A stretch of 64,000 nucleotides of DNA from contig WPDH01000065.1 in NCBI GenBank assembly GCA_019137255.1, positions 348,162-412,161 on the forward strand, written 5' to 3'. The DNA comes from Corinectria fuckeliana. Its lineage: Eukaryota; Ascomycota; Sordariomycetes; Hypocreales; Nectriaceae. Each line of letters starts with the position of its first letter. Positions within the stretch are counted from its first letter, which is position 1. Below, in pieces: positions 23,121 through 34,241 of the stretch. The notes beneath the pieces are model-generated. The model saw nothing but the letters and a program-made list of their open reading frames with translations. It was not told the origin of the DNA and ran no database searches. The position numbers and the translations under genes were made by a program.

Positions 23121-24323
23121 CGTGCCGCATCGCTGGAAACATGTACCGTAATTACTGTAATTGACCCCCTAACCAGAGGGGCTACCAGAAAGCCAAGACC
23201 AGCAAGGAGGCCCCGCCAGTGCCCAGATTTGAAAAAGCCCACTCCCTCCCTTGGAAAGATCAAAGATCGCCGACACACCAGGCAATCTCACCGATGAGCT
23301 GGAGTGGGCGACTCCACATCTCCACAAACACACATCGGCCGGTAATAACACCCTCGTAGACGGCACTTTGTAGCCTTTGCCGTAGTCCCTCTTGAAGTGC
23401 ACTTCGCGAGATGCAGTCCATGCTATGGTGTGAAGCACAAGGAGTGCGGTACCGAGTCACAATCGGGGCTTTCGGAGGTCTCGATGGCTCTAGATGTCGG
23501 AGCCCGGCGTCACGGCTTCACGGCGACGCAGTGACGACGCAACGACAACGGCACGGCACGTAACGGCAACGCAATGGTGTATAACAAGTTGCCTAGATGT
23601 GGGACCAAGTGCTTCGGGAGTTGATTTGTTGATCATTCTCGTGCGAGGTGCTGAGTTTCAGAGATGACTGCCGCGGCGCGGGTGCTCGTCCTAGCCAAGG
23701 CGGCTTGTTGCTTCTGCTGCAGCACACGCACCCACGTCGGATACACTCCTAGCCGAGCCAGGCCTGGCCCGGATCTCCGAAATCGACGTAGAAAGGGCAG
23801 TCATCGAAGCCGGTGCAGAAAACTGAGGAACATCGAGAGCGTCGATGGGGGTCCAGAGCCGAGCCAGCCCTCATCAGAGGCAAGGACCATGCCAGTGACT
23901 CGTTGCAAGGATACTACTAGTAGTTCGTGATGCACCGATGCGAGGCTCCATATGTCAATTAAAATGGGTTACAATGGGCTTCCGCTTGAATGGGATGCTC
24001 CTGCAGCCGCCATTGGCTGCGTCGCCATCTCAGCCTCCAAAGTGCCGCTGACGTCGATTCGCAAGGGACATGGCGGGCTGAAAGGGATGGGAGGTTTCTT
24101 AGCGGCGCGTCGACTAAGCATCCATTGAATGCGTCTGTTGCGGTCTGGGTCTAGATGAATTATCGCCTGATTGTGGAGAGAGAGCCTCGCCCCTAGCCAG
24201 GCTAACAGTTCGTGGGGTTGGCGTCGGCCCGGTCGTAATGTTTCGTACCTTGGTAGGCAGGGCTGTCTGCCGTGTGGATTCGTCCTCCCGTAGCACCGGG
24301 CTGGCTGACTTGTCTTCCTTTTT

Positions 24324-24365
24324 GCACCCTGCACCCTGCACCCTGCACCTTGCACCTTGCACCTT
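24324..24365 (+). repeat. 7-bp minisatellite, GCACCCT/GCACCTT
   Basis: Six perfect tandem 7-mers: three GCACCCT followed by three GCACCTT. The block change shows one C-to-T variant that spread by tandem expansion. Confidence 0.95.
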
Positions 24366-27300
24366 GGCACTGCAGGTGCACCGACCTTCTCGAGACGTCC
24401 GGATCTCGTCATCTGACTGGTCAGCAAGTGCGGTCAGATTTGCCAAGGCCGGCATGCCAGACAAGGCAAAAAAGCAAACGCAAGAAGAGGCAAAGAACGC
24501 CAGTGCCGTTACACGGTATTACGCCTGGCGTCAAACGTTTGAGCTAAGAGCAAGTACGAATAGATAAGTATGGAAGCACCTAAGCAGGTACTTGGTAGTC
24601 TACTTAGTACTAGTAGTAAGTAGCCTCGGCCGGGTTTCGCGCTTCCCACGCAATTAGCAACTACTCGACGCTCACATTAAATACTTCGTACCAACCCTGC
24701 GAGCAAGCCTGAAATGGGAGTAAGGTCCATCCAGCCCGACTCAGCAGTGCAGGCTTTTAGCTCCCGTCGGCAAGTCAGGTCTTGGCGGGTGTTTGCTACA
24801 GGGGCACGAAACAAGTGTAGGTGATGCGACCATTGCACTGCATCTGTGATCTCACAAATCTCATGGATGGATGGATCAAATCTCCCTCGATCCTCACACA
24901 ACCCACTAAACCACTCTATCCACTCCCAAGAAATGGGCTAGACTTCCTCCCCTCCCCCCACCCGCTCATCATGCATCCTCGTCCTCCCCCATCCCATCTT
25001 GCATGCGGCCTAGTATCTAGGCCAATTTGCCTGCATCCGCATTTCTTCCATCCAACCTCCATCCTCTACTCTACGCTGTGTTGCCCACCGCCCCTCTCGA
25101 CGGGACCCTCTCGACCCCCCAGACCTCTCCTCCCTCTCCTCCCTCTCCGCCTTTTCGGATGCCCTCTCAGATTAACCCTTGCTTCCTTTTCATATCCAAG
25201 TGATAGCTCCGACCTTGCTTTTTTACTCACCGGGCCCCGGCAGTCTACCACGCACACGCCCCCCCCTAGGAGCTGACGCCATTGCCTGTCGACAAATTCG
25301 TTTCTCGGCCGAACTCGAATTCCCATTAGTGACGTCGAGACCTGCAAACCGAAATCGAAACCCCCCACAGGGAACGTCGTGTGTTGCAGTGTTCTCTGCT
25401 GCCACAACTCCAAGGGCTCCATCCTATCACATCCCCCCACCCGCCCTACGGAATCAAATAACTTCAACATTCTAGATAGTCGCCGACCTTGTGGTTACAT
25501 GTCGATTATCACAGCCGTGCCTGTGACACCACGTTCAGGACACCCTTCCAATCCACGTCCTCCTCCATCCTCCGTCCTCTGTGCATCGTACATCGTGCAA
25601 CTCTACGGCTCCTCCCTAGACTACCTCGTAGCCGCCTTGACCTCCGGTTCGATTACAGCACATTCTGCATCAAGAGACTCCGTCCACAATAGGATGCATG
25701 CTGGTCATTCTATCACCAACACCTCTCCACTCTACAGTCTAGCCCAGCAGGAGCCCAGCCAGCACCCCAGCACCCAACCATCATCCTCCAGCACATGCGG
25801 CTACAGTTGCCACTCCCTTCCTTGATCGACTGCCGGCGGGCCGCAGCAGCACATGACTATCTGGAAGTGTGCGAGTAGCTCCAGGTCTCTGGCTTTCACC
25901 ACCAACCAACGGCATCATCATCTCGCCTCCCGCCTCCAGCCATCCGTCGTGAGACCGACCGCCTTTTGCCTTTCGGGATCCGTGGATACTAAGTAGATAG
26001 TACTTACACACATTCGGACAAGTAGCCGCTTGTCGGCAATTCCGACTACTTCGCACAGCGACGTATCAGAAACAGCTCCATGACTTGTCAACTCCCTACT
26101 AGCCTCGTCCCGCATTTGCCGGACAGAAAGTCCCATGGCGAAAGACGGCGGGTGAGAGTGGACACACGCTTGCCTTCTTGATCCTCCCCAAGCCAGCTGA
26201 GCACTGGAGAAGTGTAGTCTTGCTTTTTGACCCCCACCCACGCACGGCATCTGCCCGACTACCATCTTCGACCCCTGACAGTTATATTCTTCCAACGATG
26301 TATTGGCTGCACATTCGGCTCTGCGATGCGCTTTTCTTTTGCTTTTGCTGCTGCTTTTGCTGCTGTTCCACCCGCATCACCGCTAACCCTCCATTCCCGG
26401 CCTCCAGATCACCAACCAGTGCCGACTTAACGGTAGCCAGTCGCTCGCTCTGGCAACTAGTGTCTGTATGCTCTAAAGCAGCGCTTTAACGTAGGTCTAG
26501 CTGGCGACCGCATCAAGAGCTAGCATATCATTAGTATCTCTTCTGGATGATTGTTCTAGGGAAAGCTCGGTTTACCGAGGCATCCTCGATGGGTGCTACC
26601 GCATGTCCTCGGAGCATACCCCGACACTCTGACGACGAGCAGCGTTAGGGACTTATTCTACTCAATTCCATAGTGAGCTTCTAAACTAGCAACCTAGCCA
26701 CAGAAAGTTGGGCTACCACTTTCTGCTACGGGAACTAAGCGGAAACCTCCACCTTCCACTAGGAAGAGAGGGGAGCAAAAGACGCTGATCATGGCTGATC
26801 CACCAAAATGATACAGGGGGGGCTCTTCAGAAATTATACCTTGTTTGAATCAAGTCATCCCTAGTCAGAGACTGTTGCTTACTCTTACTCGCAGAAGCAA
26901 CCTAGTACACCACCACACCATTTACGACCTTCGCTCGCCCCCCCGTTGCTGGCCGATTTGCCAGATTGCGTATACAGTCGCGACGTTTCCTTCCTCGACC
27001 CACCAAAGATCACGGAACATGATCGCCAACCATGGTCTGCCTCCAAGCTATATCCAATGCACAACACCGTGATTTCAGTCGTTGTTAGAGCCGGCGCCGG
27101 CCCTTTCAGCAGTGAAGAAATATGGACCACACAGATGGGTATCATCGCGGGCCCGATAGTATCACTCTTCAGACGAAGCCTGGGACGCAGTCACGGACAT
27201 CAAGCGAATGCTAGCACAGTTGTTCGGTTCAGGGTCGATAGAGCTACTCTGAGCCACTCGGCGCATTACGAAATAGACACCCCGGCCGAATCACACAGGG

Positions 27301-29178
27301 TTTCTTGAGTTTGCATTGGAGGCACCCCCAACAGCGGGTCTTGCTTGCAGTCTTACTTGGTTGTCACAGCCGTGCTGCAGCCGGCGTTTGCGAAGCCAAT
27401 CCCCAGTCAGCCAAAGTGACAACAGCGGCATTCCTACGAGTGTTTATGCACCTAACAGCACTGGAGAGGAGACGCAACAGGTTTTGGCCCCCGCATGAGC
27501 CATAGGATGCCTTGGATAGTTCATTGCAGTGACATGGCCACACGGGACGGGTTTCTCGACGATCTGTTATAGATTCCCGACGGGCACCACACCCATCCCT
27601 TCGAGCCCCTTTCTTGCTTGCAAGTCTGGCATCCCGAAAACGGGCATACGAAAACTAGCCTAGATAGTCTACCGGTGAGCACTGGTGACGACCAGTTAGC
27701 CAAGTGAGGGAAATTCCTTCCCATAGCAAAGAAGGCACCAAACTTTGCTCCCGTGAGGACAGGATATCAACCACTCTGACAAAGTCTAGTCACGGCCCGG
27801 TCGACGTCAGCCTTCTCAAGCCTTGCAACGCATAGTAATCATGTACTGTACTCGCATCTCAGCGTTTACACACTACGTACCCGCCGGAACTATCGATCTG
27901 CTTGCCCAATGCCACCCTTGTCGCCCACACCGTTTGTTCACCCCTCCCGACTGTCCCAGGGAGCGCCATCATCCATGTCCCAAGGGGGCGTCGTCCAGTC
28001 TTTCCTCGACAGGCGGGGCTCATTCATAGCCGCGACAGCCTCTTCCTTGTGTGCTTGGGCGGGACGGAACGGAACCCGCAGTCACGGCGACATGGAGTCC
28101 ACATGCGCCGACCGACAAGTGAGTTTCCCCTTGAGATGCCGCAGAAACTCTTGAGGTTACCCCTTACTGCTACACGATATTGAAGGCCTCGTTTGTATCC
28201 TTGGACTTCCAGCATCTACCTAGGCTAATTGGCTGTGTTCCCGGCCACTTGGGGCAGGACGACAACTGTCACCAGCCGAAACATCGCACCGCCTCAAAAA
28301 AGGGGGACAGTAATTGTGCCTCCCCCAGGCCCACCATTTCACCGTAGTCTCGATCGGGCACAGCCACCACGATGTGCCTCTTTGTCTCTCACTTTGGACA
28401 TCTCATGAAGGCTGACTGCAGCCACACAAAGTAGGTCAGGGACCGGCGCCTCCCAGGGTAGGGCTTGTTTAGGACCATGCTCCAGCGGCGCGTCGTCGGG
28501 AAACGCTTCAGCATGCAAGCCACCAAGCCACTTTCCGTATCCATTGTTACATGTGTCCTGGTATTGCGCTTGCCCGAAAATATAGGCAAACAAGAGGCCG
28601 CCGCCAAGCTGTGGCTTTCAGCTTAAACAGTTTCTGACAAGTAACAAACATCGTGGGGTCCGCCGGGATGCAACCCAAATTTCCAACAGGCGGCACAATT
28701 CAGAAGTAGCCCTCCAGAAACTCCAGACATCCTTAACTCCGGCCAGTATTGCTTTTCTCCGAATCATGTCTTTCCCAAAAGTGTTTCCTAAATCACGCCT
28801 GTCTCCCAAGTTAAGTACGTGTTAACTGCTAACCCCGCTTCCCACAAAGGGAAAGCTCGCTGCAAGCTGCAAGTATGTCTATCAGTCAGAATGCTCACCC
28901 CCTAAAAGAGAATGAAGACGATGTATCCCAAACGCCAAAGTTTTAGGCCCGAAATAGACAAGGGACAACATGCCGAGAGCGGTGACAGCCGGCCGTGTAG
29001 CACAACGCACCAGCGAGTAATTGGTCTCAAGGAACCCGATCAGCGGTCCGTCAAATATCGGGCCGTGGCCGCCCTGCGTCTGGGCAAAGCCGCGGCAGAG
29101 TCGGTGAGACGGTTGAATGCGTCACAGCCTGCCGGAACTCCAGCATATGTGCTACGTCGATCGTGAACAGTCATTGGC

Positions 29179-31900
29179 TCATCCGATGGTCTTCTCAATC
29201 TTGACGAGCAGCTTCCCGCCATCCACAGGACAGCCGCGAGAGTCCATGAGCCGAACGAATCGATAGCCGTTACGAAGGCGGTCTAGGCGGATGCACGCCC
29301 AAGCGAGAAGTGGCGAGCTGCCGAGCTTCGATGCATCTTCAACCTTGAACCTGAGGTAAGACCAACAAGTCAGTGTCATGCGAAAAGGTGATGGATGTGC
29401 AGCCAGCCAGACCGTAATTACGGCTCACAGAAACATTTAGTCTTCGTCGGCGAGTCTATCTCATGACACTTGTCAACTACCTCACTTGAGGCCGTCTCTG
29501 TGCCCCCAACGTGTACGCCTTAAACTGCCTCGTCAAACCAGGTGACCGAGCCACTAACCCAGCACCGCGCACAGTTAGGGACATGCTCCGTGTCTCATAA
29601 TGTGTGTAGGATGCATAAAAGCAAGGACGTCAATCGTCGCTCCTAGCCAATAGAATAGACTGCAGGGAACTTGTGTTGGCTCATCACTTCTATCAACCAT
29701 TCCCGATCCCGCGGTGAGGCGGGCGGGTGAATGCACATTCTCCAGAGCAGCACAATCAAAGGGGGGGCGAGATAACGAACAGTGGTGACACCGGGGGCGA
29801 AGCAACAGAAAAAAACCGACTTACCGAATGAAGCCCAACTCCTCCACGACCTTTGGAATGTTGCAGAACTGGAGGAGCGAGCCCTGGGGCCCAAAATCAG
29901 GATGATCCGTCTTTCCTACATCCGATTTTTGCTTGTACTTGCACTCATGCACCTGCCCGTCTCGCTCCGTCTCGTCCGGTTTTCCCACATGGAGCTCTGC
30001 CTTGATGAGAGGGTGGAGATTGCTGGGGCTACCCACGTCACCCTCTTGAACGGGAATCTGCTGACCAGCAAGGATGGCCATTTTGAGGTTCATCGTGCAA
30101 CCCTCGGCTGCTTCGCTCTGGGTTTCGGCTGACTTGTTGGAGCTTTGATAGCCTAGAGGCTTGAGAACCCAGCCCTTCTCGTCGGCAAACATGCCGTGGT
30201 TGAGCATCATGCCCTCGTCTTGCTTCTGCCAGTTCATAGCGACCATCTGGACGCCGCCACGCCAGAACAGGCTGGGGTCCGGGTTGGAGCTGTCAACTCT
30301 ACGGCCAGCAGGAAAGGCCCGCATGAAGTATCCCTTGTTGTGCGTGAACATCTCGCGGTGCTGTTTCTCAAAGAGCTCGAGGATGCGGTTTTCGCTGATG
30401 GAGAAGATGTGGGGGGGAATCTTGGCCTCCGGAGTCTCGAGTCTCTTGAAGTGCTGGCTTCGCGTGTAGACGGCCAGGCTACCAAGGCTTTCGCAGATGG
30501 TGACCTTGGCACTCTTGGATTCCGGCAGGGTGGAGCTTGGTGCAGAGGCGGCCGAGAGGAGAGGCGGCCGCTCGTCTTCAGAACCAGAAGCATCCTCATC
30601 ATCGGCATAGATTGCCGGTAGATCAATCGAAGTAGAGGGGGCCACAATCCTTGCCTGTGCCTTCTTGACCTTGACAAGGATCTTGTTGCGGAGGTCCGCT
30701 AGCTTTGGGAGCCTGAACCTGGGGTCGCAGCCCTCAAAAGCTTTATCCAAAAGCAACTCCCCCCATTCTTCCTTCATGATTTTCACCATGACTTCTTGCT
30801 GCTCTGTATCTGTATGGACCTCGAGGCTGATGATGACAGGCAGGTCGTTGCCCACAAAAGCAGCTTCCTTGATTGCTTGGCACACCTCTCGAAAGCCGCA
30901 TGGAGCAGTGAATGTCCAGCCGTGCGTGACAATGGGCTCGCCCTTTGGGGACGGTTGTCGAGAACGTGTCTTTGTCCCTTGGGAAACATCGAGACGGTGA
31001 TAGGAATCCCTGGGATCCACGGAGAACTGGGTGCTAGACCTGGGAGATGGCTCGGTGTCCAAGCGGCTGGTAGCGCTAGCACTGCGCGACCGGTTCCCTG
31101 TCTTGTTGCCGAGGTAGTTCCTTGCCGTGTCACGGCCATCCTGCACAGCATCAATTACAGTATAGGCCATATTAGGAAATGAACTGCCCGAGAGGCCGCG
31201 CTGGTGGTCCCTGGCAGACTTGGGGACACTGGTTTCGACACCGGCATCGCCATTCCAGACGTCGATCTCGATGCATCGACATCCTCTTCGGAGAACCTAT
31301 ACATGGCAAGACATTAGCAATAGACATCTAGTCCATTTGCGGAGGCCCACAAACGTTTTTGTATGCCTCTGCTGAGCTCCTCGAGGTGATTTGGTTTCCG
31401 ATCAAGTACGTGTTGTGGCTACTGTTGATGAAGTAGTTGGTCAGAGGTTTAGATAGATCCTTCTCTGGCAGAGGTCCCGCAGCTTCCAATGGGTAATCGT
31501 GGACCCAGGTGCCGAAAAATTGGCCCAAAGAATACTCCGTCTGGTCCAGCTCGACTACGGACTCGCCCTGAACAGTCTCCAAGAAGTGGGCAAACTTATC
31601 CCGAGACAACATGCTGTCGGAGCCGCGCAATTCGTTGAAGACTCGCTCGATGGCATCGTGCATCTGGGTTGTGAACTGGGGTGGCTTCACAGTCTCGTAC
31701 GCGTAGGTGGTGCACTGGGAAGTCGAGGGGATCGGGGGTTGCGTCGATGTGCCGCTGGAGCACTCGTCCGGGATCGGGGACATCTCCTTTGGGGGAAAGG
31801 GATTCTGGGCCGGGGTCGGGGATGCGATGGCCGTGGTGGCAGCAACCACTCGCCGGATGATACTGAAAGACTGGAGGTTGGAGTTCCCGAAGATGGACAT
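29179..31900 (-). CDS. PLC1: Phosphoinositide-specific phospholipase C
   Basis: Cleaves phosphatidylinositol 4,5-bisphosphate to diacylglycerol and inositol trisphosphate at the plasma membrane. The model has 729 residues in exons 31900-31355, 31296-29825 and 29350-29179. Order: EF-hand-like region (about 80-115), X domain with catalytic NSSHNTY (His162), CRCIEIDVWNG (metal-binding Glu and Asp), second catalytic His in THGWTFT and ISLEVHTD, a charged X-Y linker, Y domain (ISENRILELFEKQHREMF, FWRGGVQMVAMNWQ, GWVLKPLGY), then a C2 domain ending LLVKIEKTIG. Intron 31297-31354 has a GTTTGT donor. The second intron, 29351-29824, is 474 nt and splits the C2 domain between GFIR and FKVED. The ATG at 31900 has a good context (ACAATG); an in-frame ATG at 32044 would add 48 Arg-rich residues. 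Confidence 0.93.
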
Positions 31901-32876
31901 TGTCCGCCGCCGCAGAGGTGGACGTTCAGTGTCGTCCTTGACCCTGCGACGCCGCTGGAGGAGGGTCAGCCTTGCGGATCGAATCGCGACAACGGCGGTC
32001 GGTCTTCGGAGACTTGGGGGAAACGTACAAAGGAGGGAGAACATAGCAGAGGCATTGCTGCGAGGGTATTCTCAGGAGCTTAGGAGCTGACAAGGCGCTG
32101 CGGCGGGCGGCGGACGGCTAGTCGTCGAGGGACATCGGGGGCGAGAGAGAGCGGTCCGTTCGATGGATATAGGCGCGAGGGTGACTTGTGCGGTTGCGCT
32201 TCAGCGAGTGGCACCGCAGTATTAGGTGTGGTTTGGAAGCAAGGGGAGAACCTGTGGTTTGAGAAAGTGCAAAAATTATCCAAGCTGAAGGGAGACGGCT
32301 GGAAGAAAGGTAAACCGGCGTGGATGGGAGGACGGGATGAATGTCAGCACAAGGGTCTGATAGGTGAAGATCCGAGCCAAACAACGGATTGCTCAGTGCG
32401 ATCAGTATGATGGAGTAGCCTCGCCTGGCCTCCCCCATGAACAACGCTGGAAACGGCATCCCAATGGCGGCTCGCCACCCCAACGGGGACAACCCGCCCG
32501 CCGCTAGCATTCCAGCTGTCCCTTAAATCCCAGCACAGCCCTCCAGCCCTAGGAGGCTTCCCGGGGGCTCAATGAGCCCTTAACCGGCCCCCAACGACGA
32601 GCACAGTGGGCTGAGGCTGGCCCAGCCAGGCGGGTGCGAGCGATGATTGGCGATGGGCAGCAAGGGATTGGGCCATTGGGGTACGAAGTACAGAGCTCCA
32701 TGCCCCGATTGCCCCATTATCCATTGCCCCCGGGCATGCGCGATGCGGCTTACGGCGTGCGGTACCTCGAGTTGGATCGAAACAATGGAGCCTTGCACGC
32801 GGAGTGTTTCTTGTTTGTCCTGTCAGCTTTATTATTTGTTAGGCGAGGGTCAATGGAGGCTGTGTGTAGGCTTGTG

Positions 32877-32891
32877 CCCCCCCCCCCCCCC
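32877..32891 (+). repeat. C homopolymer
   Basis: About 15 consecutive C; length may be uncertain in an assembly. Confidence 0.9.
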
Positions 32892-32932
32892 GGAAACCTG
32901 CAGTTCTTGCAGAGTGCATGTAACCGCCGGGA

Positions 32933-32948
32933 TTTTTTTTTTTTTTTT
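32933..32948 (+). repeat. T homopolymer
   Basis: Sixteen consecutive T, about 40 bp after the C run. Confidence 0.9.
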
Positions 32949-33339
32949 CACCGCTAATTGACACAGGTCCGACTTCTTTCTTATGCAGTCCATTCCCGAC
33001 ATTAGCATTTGCCTTGCCCCTTTTTCAAATGATGTGTTCGTACCTTCGTATATGCGACTGAAGTACTAAGCAGTTCTCCAACTCCAATCGCCGCCGTACT
33101 GCGGGCTCTCGGCACGGGGCGAGTGGGGCAAGCGGGGCGCAGTCCGGGCCGCGGGCACTGTGGATGCCCGCCCGGGAACCGTGAGGTCATAGCTCTGTCA
33201 CAGGCTTTTACCCATTTCCCCCGCCCAGCAGAGCCTCACCAACAAATACCCAACAACTCCATCGCCAGAGCGCTAGTGCAGAGCTTGTCTTGTCTTGCGT
33301 GTGGGGAGCCAAAACTTCAGACTACTGTAGCAAACAGCC

Positions 33340-33822
33340 ATGGACAAGGAGCACGAGCATCAGGTGCGATCGTGGGGCTTCGCCCATGTCTTCACATGGA
33401 CTGACGCCCCGTGAGTCAACCTAGCCTAACCCTGATATACAGGATGGCGTACCATTCTTTCTGCATCATCCTGCAGGGCGGCATGGCTGAGCATGAGGCT
33501 GGGCTGCTTCCTGCACCTTGCCTTGCCATCGCCCGCCTACGATGCGCCCCGAGCCCCCTCTCCTCCCCGTGGCTGCTAGGTTTTGGCTCCGGCGAAGTCT
33601 CGGCGCTAACCACGATGCAGCGACGCCCACTACCCACCACACTCGCACGCTGCGTTGACGACGCATCTCATTGTCGACGGCGAGATGACGCTGTGGTATC
33701 CGCGCGCGAAGGACAGTGAGAAGACGACGTTTGAGGTGGGGGCGCGGGTGGATGTGGATGCCGGTAGGGTCCATGAAGTTATCATTGGGAGTAAAGGGTG
33801 CACTTATGTGATTGGAGAGTAG
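33340..33822 (+). CDS. Small cupin-fold protein (two exons)
   Basis: Predicted 90-residue single-cupin protein hidden from simple frame searches because it is split by a 210-nt intron (33411-33620, GTGAGT...GCAG). Exon 1 (33340-33410) encodes MDKEHEHQVRSWGFAHVF and TWTDAP; exon 2 (33621-33822) continues DAHYPPHSHAALTTHLIVDG with EMTLWYP, then FEVGARVDVDAGRVHEV and GCTYVIGE. The HxH...E pattern (HSHAALTTHLIVDGE) is cupin motif 1, and GRVHEV supplies the motif 2 histidine, so a metal site is plausible. Substrate is unknown. The frame is preserved exactly across the splice, which supports the model. The intron is longer than most in this window. Confidence 0.78.
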
Positions 33823-34113
33823 GCGCAAGTCCATGGAGGATTTTTCGGAAGTAGACGAATGTGGACACGTAACGAACGATTCGAAAGAGCTAGTCTACCA
33901 ATCAATAATGTGTGCCTCTCTCACTAAGGCCATTGACCTGGACATCAACCCAGACCTGACTGAGTAGATAACACCAGCCACGAGGGTTCGAAGTCATTCC
34001 GTTGATTGGTTAAGGTGGCGAGGTAGAACCCGGGTATGGATACTATCCGCTGACAAAAGTATCTCTTTGAAAGATCCAGCTCTAGTCGGTTGGCATTCAA
34101 AGGCCAGAAAAGC

Positions 34114-34118
34114 AAAAA
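34114..34118 (-). terminator. Pol III terminator (T5) of tRNA-Ala
   Basis: Five T on the minus strand, about 35 nt past the tRNA 3' end: the first T run of sufficient length downstream. Confidence 0.5.
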
Positions 34119-34152
34119 GAAAGGATGCTTGATGGATTCAAACCACCTGTAA

Positions 34153-34241
34153 TGGACGAACAGGGAATCGAACCCTGGACCACTCCCAGATATTCGAACG
34201 AAACATGCTAAGGGAGTATTATACCACTAAACCATTCGCCC
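34153..34241 (-). tRNA. tRNA-Ala(AGC) with 17-nt intron
   Basis: Minus-strand tRNA. The acceptor stem pairs GGGCGAA with TTCGTCC and contains the G3:U70 wobble that identifies alanine tRNAs. The anticodon stem CTCCC/GGGAG encloses TT-AGC-A, then a 17-nt intron (34189-34205) at the canonical position after base 37, then T. The T arm is CAGGG TTCGATT CCCTG. The discriminator base is A at 34153. Confidence 0.95.

Larger units (their letters stand above)
21783..29178. other. Gene desert (7.4 kb) with simple repeats
   Basis: I find no convincing protein gene, tRNA or intact transposon. The longest open frames (for example 22293-22859 minus and 25379-25825 plus) are compositionally biased and lack domains or splice-linked partners. 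Pyrimidine-rich stretches such as 24930-25180 resemble fungal promoters or leaders but lead to no recognisable coding sequence. Copies of GTACGAAGTAC (22307-22317) and TACTTCGTAC (24682-24691) occur here. Unannotated non-coding RNA is possible. Confidence 0.5.
31901..33339. other. Intergenic between PLC and cupin genes
   Basis: Divergent promoter space for the minus-strand phospholipase and the plus-strand cupin gene. Contains homopolymers (C at 32877-32891, T at 32933-32948) and one GTACGAAGTAC at 32681-32691. The frame of the phospholipase stays open to 32044. Confidence 0.6.

Noticed and set aside
25379..25825. 148-codon frame in pyrimidine-rich DNA
   Set aside because: Ser/Pro/Thr bias follows from C/T-rich sequence; no conserved block seen.
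31901..32044. N-terminal extension of phospholipase C from the ATG at 32044
   Set aside because: Possible, but the extension is Arg-rich low complexity, an out-of-frame ATG precedes it, and the ATG at 31900 has the better context.
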